DNA from: Polaribacter irgensii 23-P
Lineage (GTDB): Bacteria > Bacteroidota > Bacteroidia > Flavobacteriales > Flavobacteriaceae
Direction of reading: 5' to 3'
Assembly: GCF_000153225.1 (NCBI RefSeq)
Contig: NZ_CH724148.1
Span: forward strand, 996,640 to 1,060,639
Length of the DNA: 64,000 nt
The position numbers were made by a program, and so were the translations under genes. Shown one piece after another: positions 34,171 through 42,123 of this stretch; the stretch's first letter is position 1, and every line of letters begins with the position of its first letter. Under the pieces are notes generated by a model, which was not told where the DNA came from, searched no databases, and saw only the letters and a list, made by a program, of their open reading frames with translations.

Positions 34171-34345
34171 CCGTACAACGAAATCGATTGAAATGTTTAC
34201 ACAATTGCAAAGAGATTAAAAATTTTTAAGAAAGTGCAATCTAGAATAAAGATTGAACACACCTTTTTTTATTGTGTACATTTAAAAGTTTATAGCCAAA
34301 GACAAACGTTTACCTTTTATTTATTAATTCATTAATATTAGCATC

Positions 34346-35503
34346 ATGCCTTTTTATCACAAATTAGGAGAAATTCCACCGAAAAGACACACGCAGTTTC
34401 GCAAAAAAGATGGAAGTCTCTATTATGAGCAGCTTTTTGGTACCATCGGTTTTGACGGAATGTCTACCAATTCCTACCACGAGCACAGACCGACAATGGT
34501 CAAAGAAATTGGAAAGCAGTACTCGGTAAAACCAAAAATTGCAAAAGCAAATAACATTCAGAGTTACCGCTTTAAAGGATTTCAAGTACCGCCGGAAGAC
34601 GATTATTTAGAAAGCAGAAAGATTGTGTTAACAAATACAGATTGTAATATTATTTTAGCAGCTCCAAAACAGTCTACTGATGCCTATTTTTATAAAAATA
34701 CAGATGCGGATGAGGTGATTTTTATTCACAAAGGTTCTGGGAAATTAAGAACTCACTTAGGGAATATTGACTTCAAATATGGTGATTATTTAGTGATTCC
34801 AAGAGGAGTTATCTATACGTTAGATTTTGACGATGAAAACAATCGCTTGTTTATTGTAGAATCTTATTCGCCTATTTATACGCCAAAGAAATATCGAAAT
34901 CATTTTGGTCAATTACAAGAGCATTCCCCTTTTTGTGAGCGAGATATCAGGAGGCCTTATGAGTTAGAAACCCATGATGTTTTAGGAGACTTTTTAATCA
35001 AAGTAAAAAAACAAGGCGAAATTATAGAAATGATCTATGCTTCACATCCTTTTGACGTAGTGGGATATGACGGGTATAATTTTCCCTATGCATTTTCAAT
35101 TCATGATTTTGAACCGATTACAGGTAGAATTCATCAACCACCACCAGTGCATCAGACTTTTGAAACAAACGCCTTTGTAATTTGCAGCTTTGTACCCCGT
35201 TTATATGATTACCACCCCAATTCAATTCCAGCGCCATACAATCACAGCAATATTGATTCAGATGAGGTATTGTATTACGTAGATGGTGATTTTATGAGTA
35301 GAAATGACGTGGCTCAGGGGCAGATTAGTCTGCATCCGTCTGGAATACCTCATGGGCCGCACCCTGGAGCTACAGAGCGCAGTATCGGGCATACAAAAAC
35401 GGAAGAATTAGCAGTGATGGTAGATACTTTCAAGCCTTTACAGGTGACCGAAGAGGCGATGAAAATTGCAGACGAAAACTACTATAAATCTTGGTTGGAG
35501 TAA
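34346..35503 (+). CDS. hmgA: Homogentisate 1,2-dioxygenase
   Basis: The enzyme opens the ring of homogentisate to maleylacetoacetate in tyrosine and phenylalanine breakdown. The 385 residues form two cupin-like parts. DADEVIFIHKGSGKLRTHLG and YGDYLVIPRGVIYTLDF are in the first. The second carries the likely iron ligands H300 and E307 (YNHSNIDSDEVLYY) and H336 (HPSGIPHGPHPGA). The bacterial enzymes of this subfamily are shorter than the human one (445). hppD follows 294 bp later on the same strand, giving two consecutive pathway steps. Maleylacetoacetate isomerase and fumarylacetoacetase are not in the window. Confidence 0.94.
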   Translation: MPFYHKLGEIPPKRHTQFRKKDGSLYYEQLFGTIGFDGMSTNSYHEHRPTMVKEIGKQYSVKPKIAKANNIQSYRFKGFQVPPEDDYLESRKIVLTNTDCNIILAAPKQSTDAYFYKNTDADEVIFIHKGSGKLRTHLGNIDFKYGDYLVIPRGVIYTLDFDDENNRLFIVESYSPIYTPKKYRNHFGQLQEHSPFCERDIRRPYELETHDVLGDFLIKVKKQGEIIEMIYASHPFDVVGYDGYNFPYAFSIHDFEPITGRIHQPPPVHQTFETNAFVICSFVPRLYDYHPNSIPAPYNHSNIDSDEVLYYVDGDFMSRNDVAQGQISLHPSGIPHGPHPGATERSIGHTKTEELAVMVDTFKPLQVTEEAMKIADENYYKSWLE

Positions 35504-35512
35504 AATTAGTGT

Positions 35513-35585
35513 GGGTAGCTATTTCCTGCTTTCCGCTATATCTTTTTGGAAAAGCAAAAAAGATGTCACTTCAATCAGGGCTCAA
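35513..35585. repeat. Possible interspersed intergenic repeat block
   Basis: This block between hmgA and hppD contains GCTATTTCCTGCTTTCCGCT, a hairpin (ATCTTTTT 35540-35547 with AAAAAGAT 35557-35564) and the end TTCAATCAGGGCT. From memory it resembles blocks scattered through intergenic regions of flavobacterial genomes. No second copy is seen in this window. Confidence 0.4.
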
Positions 35586-35797
35586 CTTGTAAATATGCAA
35601 TTAGCCTTCTGAAAGAATCTTAGAATTAATAAGATAAGATTTCAAAGGTTTTAAAAACGAGTGAAATCTTTTAAATTAGCAATTAATACAGTTTGAATCT
35701 AAAATGCATGAATTTTAAAACTGGTTGGGAATTTTTTGAAACAAGTCGCAATCTTTTTTTCTTCATATTTAAATTCGCCTCTCTTTAAAACAGAAAC

Positions 35798-36961
35798 ATG
35801 AGCAAAAAAGAAATAAAATCAGTTGACTACGGTTTAGAAAAAATATTTGAAGGAGCACAGGATTTTCTTCCATTGCTAGGAACAGACTACATAGAGTTTT
35901 ATGTAGGGAATGCAAAACAGGCAGCGCATTTTTATAAAACAGCGTTTGGTTTTCAGTCACATGCATATCGTGGTTTAGAGACGGGTTCTAAAGATTCTGT
36001 GAGTTATGTGTTAACACAAGACAAAATTAAATTAGTACTAACCACTCCGCTACATAGCAAATCTCCTATAAACGATCATATTGTAAAACATGGTGATGGT
36101 GTGAAAGTGATTGCATTGTGGGTTGAAGATGCGCGGAAAGCATTTGAAGAAACGACTGCAAGAGGAGCAAAAGCGTATCTGGAGCCCACTGTAACTTCCG
36201 ATGAGAACGGAGAAGTTATAAGTGCAGGAATTTATACCTACGGCGAGACAGTGCATCTCTTTATAGAGCGTAAAAATTATACAGGTACTTTTTTACCCGG
36301 TTTTGATGCATGGGAGTCCGATTACAATCCACCTAGTGCAGGATTAAAATACATAGATCACATGGTTGGGAATGTAGGTTGGAATCAAATGGATATTTGG
36401 GTAAAATGGTATGAAGATGTGATGGGTTTTGAAAACTTTTTATCTTTCGATGACAAGCAAATTCACACAGAGTATTCTGCATTAATGAGTAAGGTAATGT
36501 CGAATGGAAATGGAAGAATTAAATTTCCAATCAACGAGCCAGCAAAAGCAGCAAAACGTTCTCAAATTGAAGAGTATTTAGATTTTTATGAGGGTGCAGG
36601 GGTGCAGCATATTGCAGTTGCAACAGATGATATTATAAAAACAGTGTCTCAATTAAAAGCCAACGGGGTTGAATTTTTATCGACACCACCAGCTGCCTAT
36701 TACAAATCAGTTCCTGGAAGATTGCAGGAGTTTAGCCATGAATTACGAGAGGATATTGAAAAGCTAATGGATTTGGGGATTATGATTGATGCCGACGAAG
36801 AAGGGTATTTGTTGCAAATTTTCACGAAGCCAATTGAAGACAGACCTACCTTATTTTTTGAGGTTATCCAGAGAATGGGTGCGAGAGGTTTTGGTGCGGG
36901 AAATTTTAAAGCATTGTTTGAATCTATCGAAAGAGAGCAAGCGAAAAGAGGAACCCTTTAA
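35798..36961 (+). CDS. hppD: 4-hydroxyphenylpyruvate dioxygenase
   Basis: The enzyme converts 4-hydroxyphenylpyruvate to homogentisate, the substrate of the hmgA product. The 387 residues form two vicinal-oxygen-chelate halves. The iron ligands are H188 (YIDHMVGNV), H271 (GVQHIAVATDDI) and E355 (LFFEVIQRMG). The C-terminal GARGFGAGNFKALFESIEREQ is typical. Context with hmgA and the motif set makes HppD, not hydroxymandelate synthase, the clear choice. Confidence 0.96.
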   Translation: MSKKEIKSVDYGLEKIFEGAQDFLPLLGTDYIEFYVGNAKQAAHFYKTAFGFQSHAYRGLETGSKDSVSYVLTQDKIKLVLTTPLHSKSPINDHIVKHGDGVKVIALWVEDARKAFEETTARGAKAYLEPTVTSDENGEVISAGIYTYGETVHLFIERKNYTGTFLPGFDAWESDYNPPSAGLKYIDHMVGNVGWNQMDIWVKWYEDVMGFENFLSFDDKQIHTEYSALMSKVMSNGNGRIKFPINEPAKAAKRSQIEEYLDFYEGAGVQHIAVATDDIIKTVSQLKANGVEFLSTPPAAYYKSVPGRLQEFSHELREDIEKLMDLGIMIDADEEGYLLQIFTKPIEDRPTLFFEVIQRMGARGFGAGNFKALFESIEREQAKRGTL

Positions 36962-37149
36962 GAAGCGTTTTGGCAAAAGAATTAAGAAGCAAGAGTTCCT
37001 CCTGGTTTTTAATTCTTTTTGTATTTAGCTCCAATATACACTAAAGATTATGTGACATTCCGTGCCTTTAAAATGATATAAATCTCCATTTTAGTAGTAA
37101 ATTGCAGTAAAAATAAAAAGCTCAAAAGATTGTTAATTTCAGAAGGAAA

Positions 37150-38067
37150 ATGGAAAGAGAAGAAATTTTAAAAGCAATAGAAGAAAAGTACGAAAAATTA
37201 GGAGTTCCAGTAGACGCGATGTTAGAAGGTTTGTTATGGAGCACGCCAATTACATACTGGGATTATATACAAACAGATGCGCTTTTGGGCTTGCAAATCC
37301 CAAGAACAACACAGCCAGACGAAATGGTTTTTATCATGTACCATCAGGTCAATGAATTGTTGTTTAAAATGATTTTGTGGGAAATTGATCAAGTGGCGAA
37401 AACAGCAACTGTTTCCGCAGATAAATTTTCGCTACATCTCAACAGAATTAGCAGATATTTCGACATGCTATGTACCTCCTTTTCTGTGATGGCAGACGGT
37501 ATGGAGAGAGAACAATATCTTAAATTTAGAACGACACTTACGCCCGCAAGCGGTTTTCAAAGTTCGCAATATCGCAAAATTGAATTTGCTTCCACAGAAT
37601 TAATTAATTTAATCGACGCACGTTTTAGGGATACCATAGACCAAGATTCTTCTTTAAAAAATGCGTACAATCACTTGTATTGGCAGGCAGCAGGAAAAAA
37701 CTATACAACTGGTCAAAAATCGACTTTGCTAAATCTTTTTGAGGAAAAATATTTAGGAGAGTTTATCGATTTTATGGAAGACTATAATGAGATTAACCTC
37801 TCTAAAAAATTCAAAGCACTTCCATTAGAAGTGCAAGAAGACAAAGCGCTTATCAACGCAATGCGCCATTATGATTACACAGTGAATGTAAAGTGGGTGT
37901 TGGCTCATTATGATGCTGCAGGGAAATATTTAGGAGGTAAAGAAAAAGATTTAGAAGCAACTGGTGGAAGTAGCTGGAGAAAGTACATGCATCCGAAGTA
38001 CCAACGAAGAATATTTTATCCAGATTTGTGGAGTGCCGAAGAGTTAAAAAATTGGGGCACCTTATAA
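37150..38067 (+). CDS. kynA: Tryptophan 2,3-dioxygenase
   Basis: The heme enzyme opens the indole ring of tryptophan to N-formylkynurenine. The 305 residues carry MVFIMYHQVNELLFKMILWE with the distal-side H65, then SGFQSSQYRKIE, which forms part of the substrate site. The late LAHYDAAGKYLGGKEKDLEATGGSSWRKYM region matches the heme-side and GTGG-like loop. The helix-rich fold and length fit TDO and not the eukaryotic IDO. An AGAAGGA-type ribosome site precedes the ATG. It follows hppD by 188 bp. Confidence 0.92.
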   Translation: MEREEILKAIEEKYEKLGVPVDAMLEGLLWSTPITYWDYIQTDALLGLQIPRTTQPDEMVFIMYHQVNELLFKMILWEIDQVAKTATVSADKFSLHLNRISRYFDMLCTSFSVMADGMEREQYLKFRTTLTPASGFQSSQYRKIEFASTELINLIDARFRDTIDQDSSLKNAYNHLYWQAAGKNYTTGQKSTLLNLFEEKYLGEFIDFMEDYNEINLSKKFKALPLEVQEDKALINAMRHYDYTVNVKWVLAHYDAAGKYLGGKEKDLEATGGSSWRKYMHPKYQRRIFYPDLWSAEELKNWGTL

Positions 38068-38084
38068 AATCAAAAAGAAAGGTT

Positions 38085-38126
38085 AAAAAGTCATTTACAA
38101 TCAACTTGTGAATGACTTTTTCTTTT
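38085..38126 (+). terminator. Terminator after kynA
   Basis: AAAAAGTCATT and AATGACTTTTT, extended inward by ACAA/TTGT after one mismatch, form the stem and T residues follow. Confidence 0.75.
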
Positions 38127-38169
38127 TTGGAATGGGTTTTGTCAATACTTTTTTATAAGTTTGATTTTT

Positions 38170-38940
38170 ATGAAAAAACAGCTAGCAGTAGTCCTTCTTC
38201 TTTTTTTGTCTTTTACAAGTTTTTCACAGAAAGAAAAATCTGCCTTTAAGGGGGGGGAATGGTTGAGATACAAAATGAATTACAGTGGTTTTTTAAGAGC
38301 TGGAACGGCAATACTAAAGATTGAAGAGACAAGTTTAGGTGGTAAAAAAGTTTTTCATACCATAGGCACAGGTTGGACTTCTGGTATGATAAAATGGTTT
38401 TTTAAAGTAGATGATGTGTACGAAAGCTATTTTGATAAAGACACGATTAAACCTTACTTATTCAAAAGAAAAATAGATGAAGGTGGGTATAAAAAACACC
38501 GGGTAACAAAGTTTGATTATGCTTCTAATAAAGTATACATTCAAGATATTAAGAACCAGACAGATACTACGATGGTTTTTTCTAAAGTGCAAGATATACT
38601 TTCTTCTTTTTATTATTTAAGAAATCAAAATGTAAAAGGGTTTAAAAAAGGAGATGAAATATCTATTGATCTGTTTATCGATTCTCAAGTTTATCCATTT
38701 AAACTACTGTTTTTAGGAAAAGAGGTGTTAAATACAAAATTCGGAAAAGTAAATTGTTTGGTAATTAGACCCTTGGTGCAATCTGGTAGAACATTTAAAG
38801 CACAAGAAAGTGTGACTATTTGGATTACGGACGATGCCAATAAAATACCAATTAAGATGCAAGCAGATTTAGCGGTAGGGTCGCTAAGAGCAGAGTTAGA
38901 AAATTATAAAGGTTTGGCGAATGCTTTCAATAAACAGTAA
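38170..38940 (+). CDS. DUF3108 secreted protein
   Basis: From the ATG at 38170 the protein has 256 residues and begins MKKQLAVVLLLFLSFTSFS, a signal peptide ending near Ser-Gln. The mature part is beta-rich: GGEWLRYKMNYSGFLRAGTA near the start and the later VNCLVIRPLVQSGRTFKAQES and VTIWITDDANKIPIKMQ are hallmarks of DUF3108. The family is thought to be periplasmic or outer-membrane associated; its function is unknown. A separate promoter precedes the next gene. Confidence 0.85.
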   Translation: MKKQLAVVLLLFLSFTSFSQKEKSAFKGGEWLRYKMNYSGFLRAGTAILKIEETSLGGKKVFHTIGTGWTSGMIKWFFKVDDVYESYFDKDTIKPYLFKRKIDEGGYKKHRVTKFDYASNKVYIQDIKNQTDTTMVFSKVQDILSSFYYLRNQNVKGFKKGDEISIDLFIDSQVYPFKLLFLGKEVLNTKFGKVNCLVIRPLVQSGRTFKAQESVTIWITDDANKIPIKMQADLAVGSLRAELENYKGLANAFNKQ

Positions 38941-39026
38941 TGAGACACTTTTGGACCACATTAAAATTTAACGAAACCTTTATTGGAACTTCCCAAAACA
39001 GGTATCGGAGAAATCAAATTTAATTG

Positions 39027-39034
39027 TACTTTTG
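39027..39034 (+). promoter_or_regulatory. TAnnTTTG promoter box of the M23-like lipoprotein and pgi
   Basis: TACTTTTG lies 27 bases before the TTG start at 39061. Confidence 0.6.
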
Positions 39035-39060
39035 AAACTTGAAATTAAACACCTTCGCTC

Positions 39061-40329
39061 TTGAAAAAAATAAGCTTCCTTTTCTGTATCTTTTTTGCAT
39101 TTTCGGCGTGTAAAAACGAAGAAAAAAAGAAAGAGTCTGTTCTCAAACTCGTTCCAAAGCCCATCTATGAGTACGGTTACAGAATAAAAGATTATAAAAT
39201 TGTTTTAGATACAATTAGAAGTGGTGAGAGTTTTGGCGTAATTCTAGACAGGCACCACGTCGAGTATCCAAAAATTAATGAAATTGCCACTTCCATTAAA
39301 GATGTTTTTGATGTGAGAAGAGTTAGGGCAGGGAAGCCTTACATGATTTTGTCTAGCAAGGATTCTACGGAGCAAGCAAAAGTTTTTATCTATAAGAATG
39401 ACGAGATTAGAGCAACGGTTGTAGATTTCCAAGATTCTATTATTCAGGCATACCCCTACTTTCAGCCTATAAAAACTGTAGAGAAAATTGTACAAGGAGA
39501 AATTTATTCAAACTTGTCTAATGCGATGGATAGCTTGCATTTGCTTCCGAATTTAACCTGGAGAATTGCAGATATTTATGCTTGGACTTTGGACTTTGGA
39601 AAACTGCAGAAAGGCGATTCTTTCAAGTTTGTGTTTGAAGAGAAAATAATTAATGACAGTATTTTCGGAGGCTATGGAGAGGTAAAGTCCGCTGTATTTA
39701 ATCATGTAGGTCAGGATTTTTACGCTTTTAGATTCCTTGCAGATTCTATTATGAACATTCATGAATACTATGATGAAAATGCAAAAATGCTGCGCAGTCA
39801 GTTTTTAAAAGCACCGATAAAGTTTCAATACCGGATTTCTTCACGATACAATTTAAGGAGAAGAATCGCGTATTATGGAAACAAAATAAAGCCCCACAAA
39901 GGAACCGATTTTGCAGCCAAAGTGGGCACACCAATTATAGCCACAGCTAGCGGTACTGTATCCGAATCCGAAAAAAGAGGAGGCAATGGTAATTATGTAA
40001 AAATAAAACACAACAACACCTACGCTACGCAGTATCTGCATATGAATAAGCGCAAAGTTAGAAAAGGACAATATGTAAAACAGGGCGATGTAATTGGAAC
40101 TGTAGGTATGACTGGAAATACTGGAGGTCCCCATGTGTGTTATCGTTTTTGGAAATATGGAAAGCAGGTAGATCCTCTAAGAGAAAAGCTTCCCGCTGCA
40201 AAACCGATGAAAGAAAATATAAAACCTAGCTTTTTTGCCTTTATCAAGTCTTTAAAGGGACAGCTAAATCAATACCAACCACAAACAATCGCATCTTCAG
40301 TATCCACTAAAGTAATTGCTCAAAAATAA
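39061..40329 (+). CDS. M23-like lipoprotein with altered zinc site
   Basis: The 422-residue protein starts at a TTG and has a lipoprotein signal ending at C17 (FFAFSAC). Residues 30-255 form an N-terminal region of the kind found in Csd3/YebA-type M23 proteins, and residues 265-375 are the LytM domain. Zinc ligands H279 and D283 (HKGTDFAAK) and H327 (YLHMNK) are present. The final HxH, where the second His binds zinc, reads H358-V-C360 (GGPHVCYRFWKYG), so Cys stands where His is expected. It could still bind zinc through Cys or be a non-cleaving regulator. It lies 4 bp before pgi. Confidence 0.88.
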   Translation: MKKISFLFCIFFAFSACKNEEKKKESVLKLVPKPIYEYGYRIKDYKIVLDTIRSGESFGVILDRHHVEYPKINEIATSIKDVFDVRRVRAGKPYMILSSKDSTEQAKVFIYKNDEIRATVVDFQDSIIQAYPYFQPIKTVEKIVQGEIYSNLSNAMDSLHLLPNLTWRIADIYAWTLDFGKLQKGDSFKFVFEEKIINDSIFGGYGEVKSAVFNHVGQDFYAFRFLADSIMNIHEYYDENAKMLRSQFLKAPIKFQYRISSRYNLRRRIAYYGNKIKPHKGTDFAAKVGTPIIATASGTVSESEKRGGNGNYVKIKHNNTYATQYLHMNKRKVRKGQYVKQGDVIGTVGMTGNTGGPHVCYRFWKYGKQVDPLREKLPAAKPMKENIKPSFFAFIKSLKGQLNQYQPQTIASSVSTKVIAQK

Positions 40330-40333
40330 CAGT

Positions 40334-41902
40334 ATGGCATTAAAAAATATCAACCCAACGAAAACCTCAGCTTGGGGAAAACTGACCGCTCACTTTGGTG
40401 AAAACAAAAATAAAACGATCAAAGATCTTTGTAAAGATCCTATGAGAAAAGAAGATTTTTCTGTTGTACTAGGGGACTTGTCAGTAGATTTCTCAAAAAA
40501 CAGGATCGATAAAGAGACCATCTCGTTGCTAGTAGCTTTGGCAGAAGAGGTAGGTTTAAGAGATGCGATAGAAAAACAATTCAATGGTGAAATTATTAAT
40601 GTAACAGAAGGACGAGAGGTGCTTCATACGGCCTTAAGAAGTACTTCTGAGGATCCTGTTTATGTTGCGGGAAAAAATATAAAGCCTCAAATTCAAACGG
40701 CTTTAAGGAAGATCAAAAGCTTTAGCAATAAGGTAGTCTCTGGAAAATGGAAAGGGTATACGGGTAAATCAATAACAGATATTGTAAATATTGGTATTGG
40801 AGGGTCTGATCTTGGGCCAGACATGGTTGTAGAATCCCTACAATACTATAAAAACCAATTGACCACGCATTTCGTCTCTAACATAGATGGAGATCATGTT
40901 TCTGAGGTAATGAAAAAATTAAACCCAGAAACAACTTTGTTTGTAATTGTTTCTAAAACATTTACAACGCAGGAGACCATTACAAATGCAGAAACTTTAA
41001 AAAATTGGTTTTTAAAGTCCGCAACAATTTTTGACATCCCAAAACACTTTGTGGCAGTATCTACCAACCTAGAAGCTGTAGATAATTTTGGAATTGATAA
41101 ATCAAACGTTTTCACGATGTGGAATTGGGTAGGTGGTCGTTTTTCTTTATGGTCTGGAGTGGGTTTGTCAATCAGTCTGTCTATTGGATATGACAATTAT
41201 AGAGCGTTGTTAGACGGTGCAGAGGAGATGGATTTGCATTATAGGAACACCCCTTTTGAGAAAAACATACCCGTAATTTTAGCATTGTTAAGCATTTGGT
41301 ATAATAATTTTTATGGTGCAGAAACAGAGGCAGTACTTCCGTATTCTCAATATTTAAAAAAGCTACCGGATTACTTGCAGCAGGCGATTATGGAAAGTAA
41401 TGGAAAAGGTGTGGATAGAAATGGAGACGTTGTAGACTATCAAACTGGAACTATTGTTTGGGGAAGCACGGGTACAAATATGCAACACGCTTTTATGCAG
41501 TTGGTGCATCAAGGGACCAAGTTGATCCCCGCTGATTTTATCGGTTATAAAGAGTCTTTGTATGGTTTAACAGAGCATCATAAGAGTTTAATGGCAAATT
41601 ATTATGGTCAGATAGAGGCGTTAGCTTATGGTAAAACAAAAGAAGCGGTGCATTTAGAGTTGAAATTTTCTGGAGATCAAGAGAAAATTGAAAAATTGTT
41701 GCCCTTTAAAGTGTTTGAGGGAAATAGACCAAGCAACGCCATCGTTTTTGATAAATTAACACCACATTCTTTAGGGAAGTTAGTCGCGATGTATGAACAT
41801 AAAATTTTTACACAAGGAATTCTGTGGAACATTTATAGTTATGATCAATTTGGTGTAGAGTTGGGAAAAGAGCTCGCTAAAAAGTTTCTAACAGCACAGT
41901 AG
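40334..41902 (+). CDS. pgi: Glucose-6-phosphate isomerase
   Basis: The enzyme interconverts glucose 6-phosphate and fructose 6-phosphate. From the ATG at 40334 it has 522 residues and begins MALKNINPTKTSAW; the open frame reaches 18 bases further into the M23 gene but without a fitting start. NIGIGGSDLGPDMVVESLQ and VSKTFTTQETITNAETLKNW are the sugar-phosphate sites. The signature WNWVGGRFSLWSGVGLSI and the late QFGVELGKELAKKF are present. It is co-transcribed with the M23-like lipoprotein. Confidence 0.96.
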   Translation: MALKNINPTKTSAWGKLTAHFGENKNKTIKDLCKDPMRKEDFSVVLGDLSVDFSKNRIDKETISLLVALAEEVGLRDAIEKQFNGEIINVTEGREVLHTALRSTSEDPVYVAGKNIKPQIQTALRKIKSFSNKVVSGKWKGYTGKSITDIVNIGIGGSDLGPDMVVESLQYYKNQLTTHFVSNIDGDHVSEVMKKLNPETTLFVIVSKTFTTQETITNAETLKNWFLKSATIFDIPKHFVAVSTNLEAVDNFGIDKSNVFTMWNWVGGRFSLWSGVGLSISLSIGYDNYRALLDGAEEMDLHYRNTPFEKNIPVILALLSIWYNNFYGAETEAVLPYSQYLKKLPDYLQQAIMESNGKGVDRNGDVVDYQTGTIVWGSTGTNMQHAFMQLVHQGTKLIPADFIGYKESLYGLTEHHKSLMANYYGQIEALAYGKTKEAVHLELKFSGDQEKIEKLLPFKVFEGNRPSNAIVFDKLTPHSLGKLVAMYEHKIFTQGILWNIYSYDQFGVELGKELAKKFLTAQ

Positions 41903-42012
41903 GTTTGCAGTTGAATCACTCAATAACAACATTGTAGTAGAGTCCAACTTTCGTGTTCATAAGGTTGTTGATATATAATTTCTTTTAAATTCAGTAAAAA
42001 ACAATTTATTTT

Positions 42013-42020
42013 TACTTTTG
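42013..42020 (+). promoter_or_regulatory. TAnnTTTG box, candidate promoter of the Oar-like receptor
   Basis: TACTTTTG lies 104 bases before the receptor ATG, giving a leader of about 98 bases. Confidence 0.5.
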
Positions 42021-42123
42021 AGTATCTTAATTTTTGGTTGAAATTTAACATTAAGTTAACATGTTACAGTTACAAAAGGAGGATTTTTGCAGAAATTAAA
42101 TAATATTAAATCAAGAATTTATC

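Larger units (their letters stand above)
34003..34345. other. Gap with hairpin and hmgA promoter
   Basis: This 343-bp stretch contains the inverted repeat at 34011-34043 and a TAnnTTTG box at 34163-34170. Otherwise it shows no gene. The distance from the box to the hmgA ATG implies an unusually long leader of about 170 bases. Confidence 0.45.
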
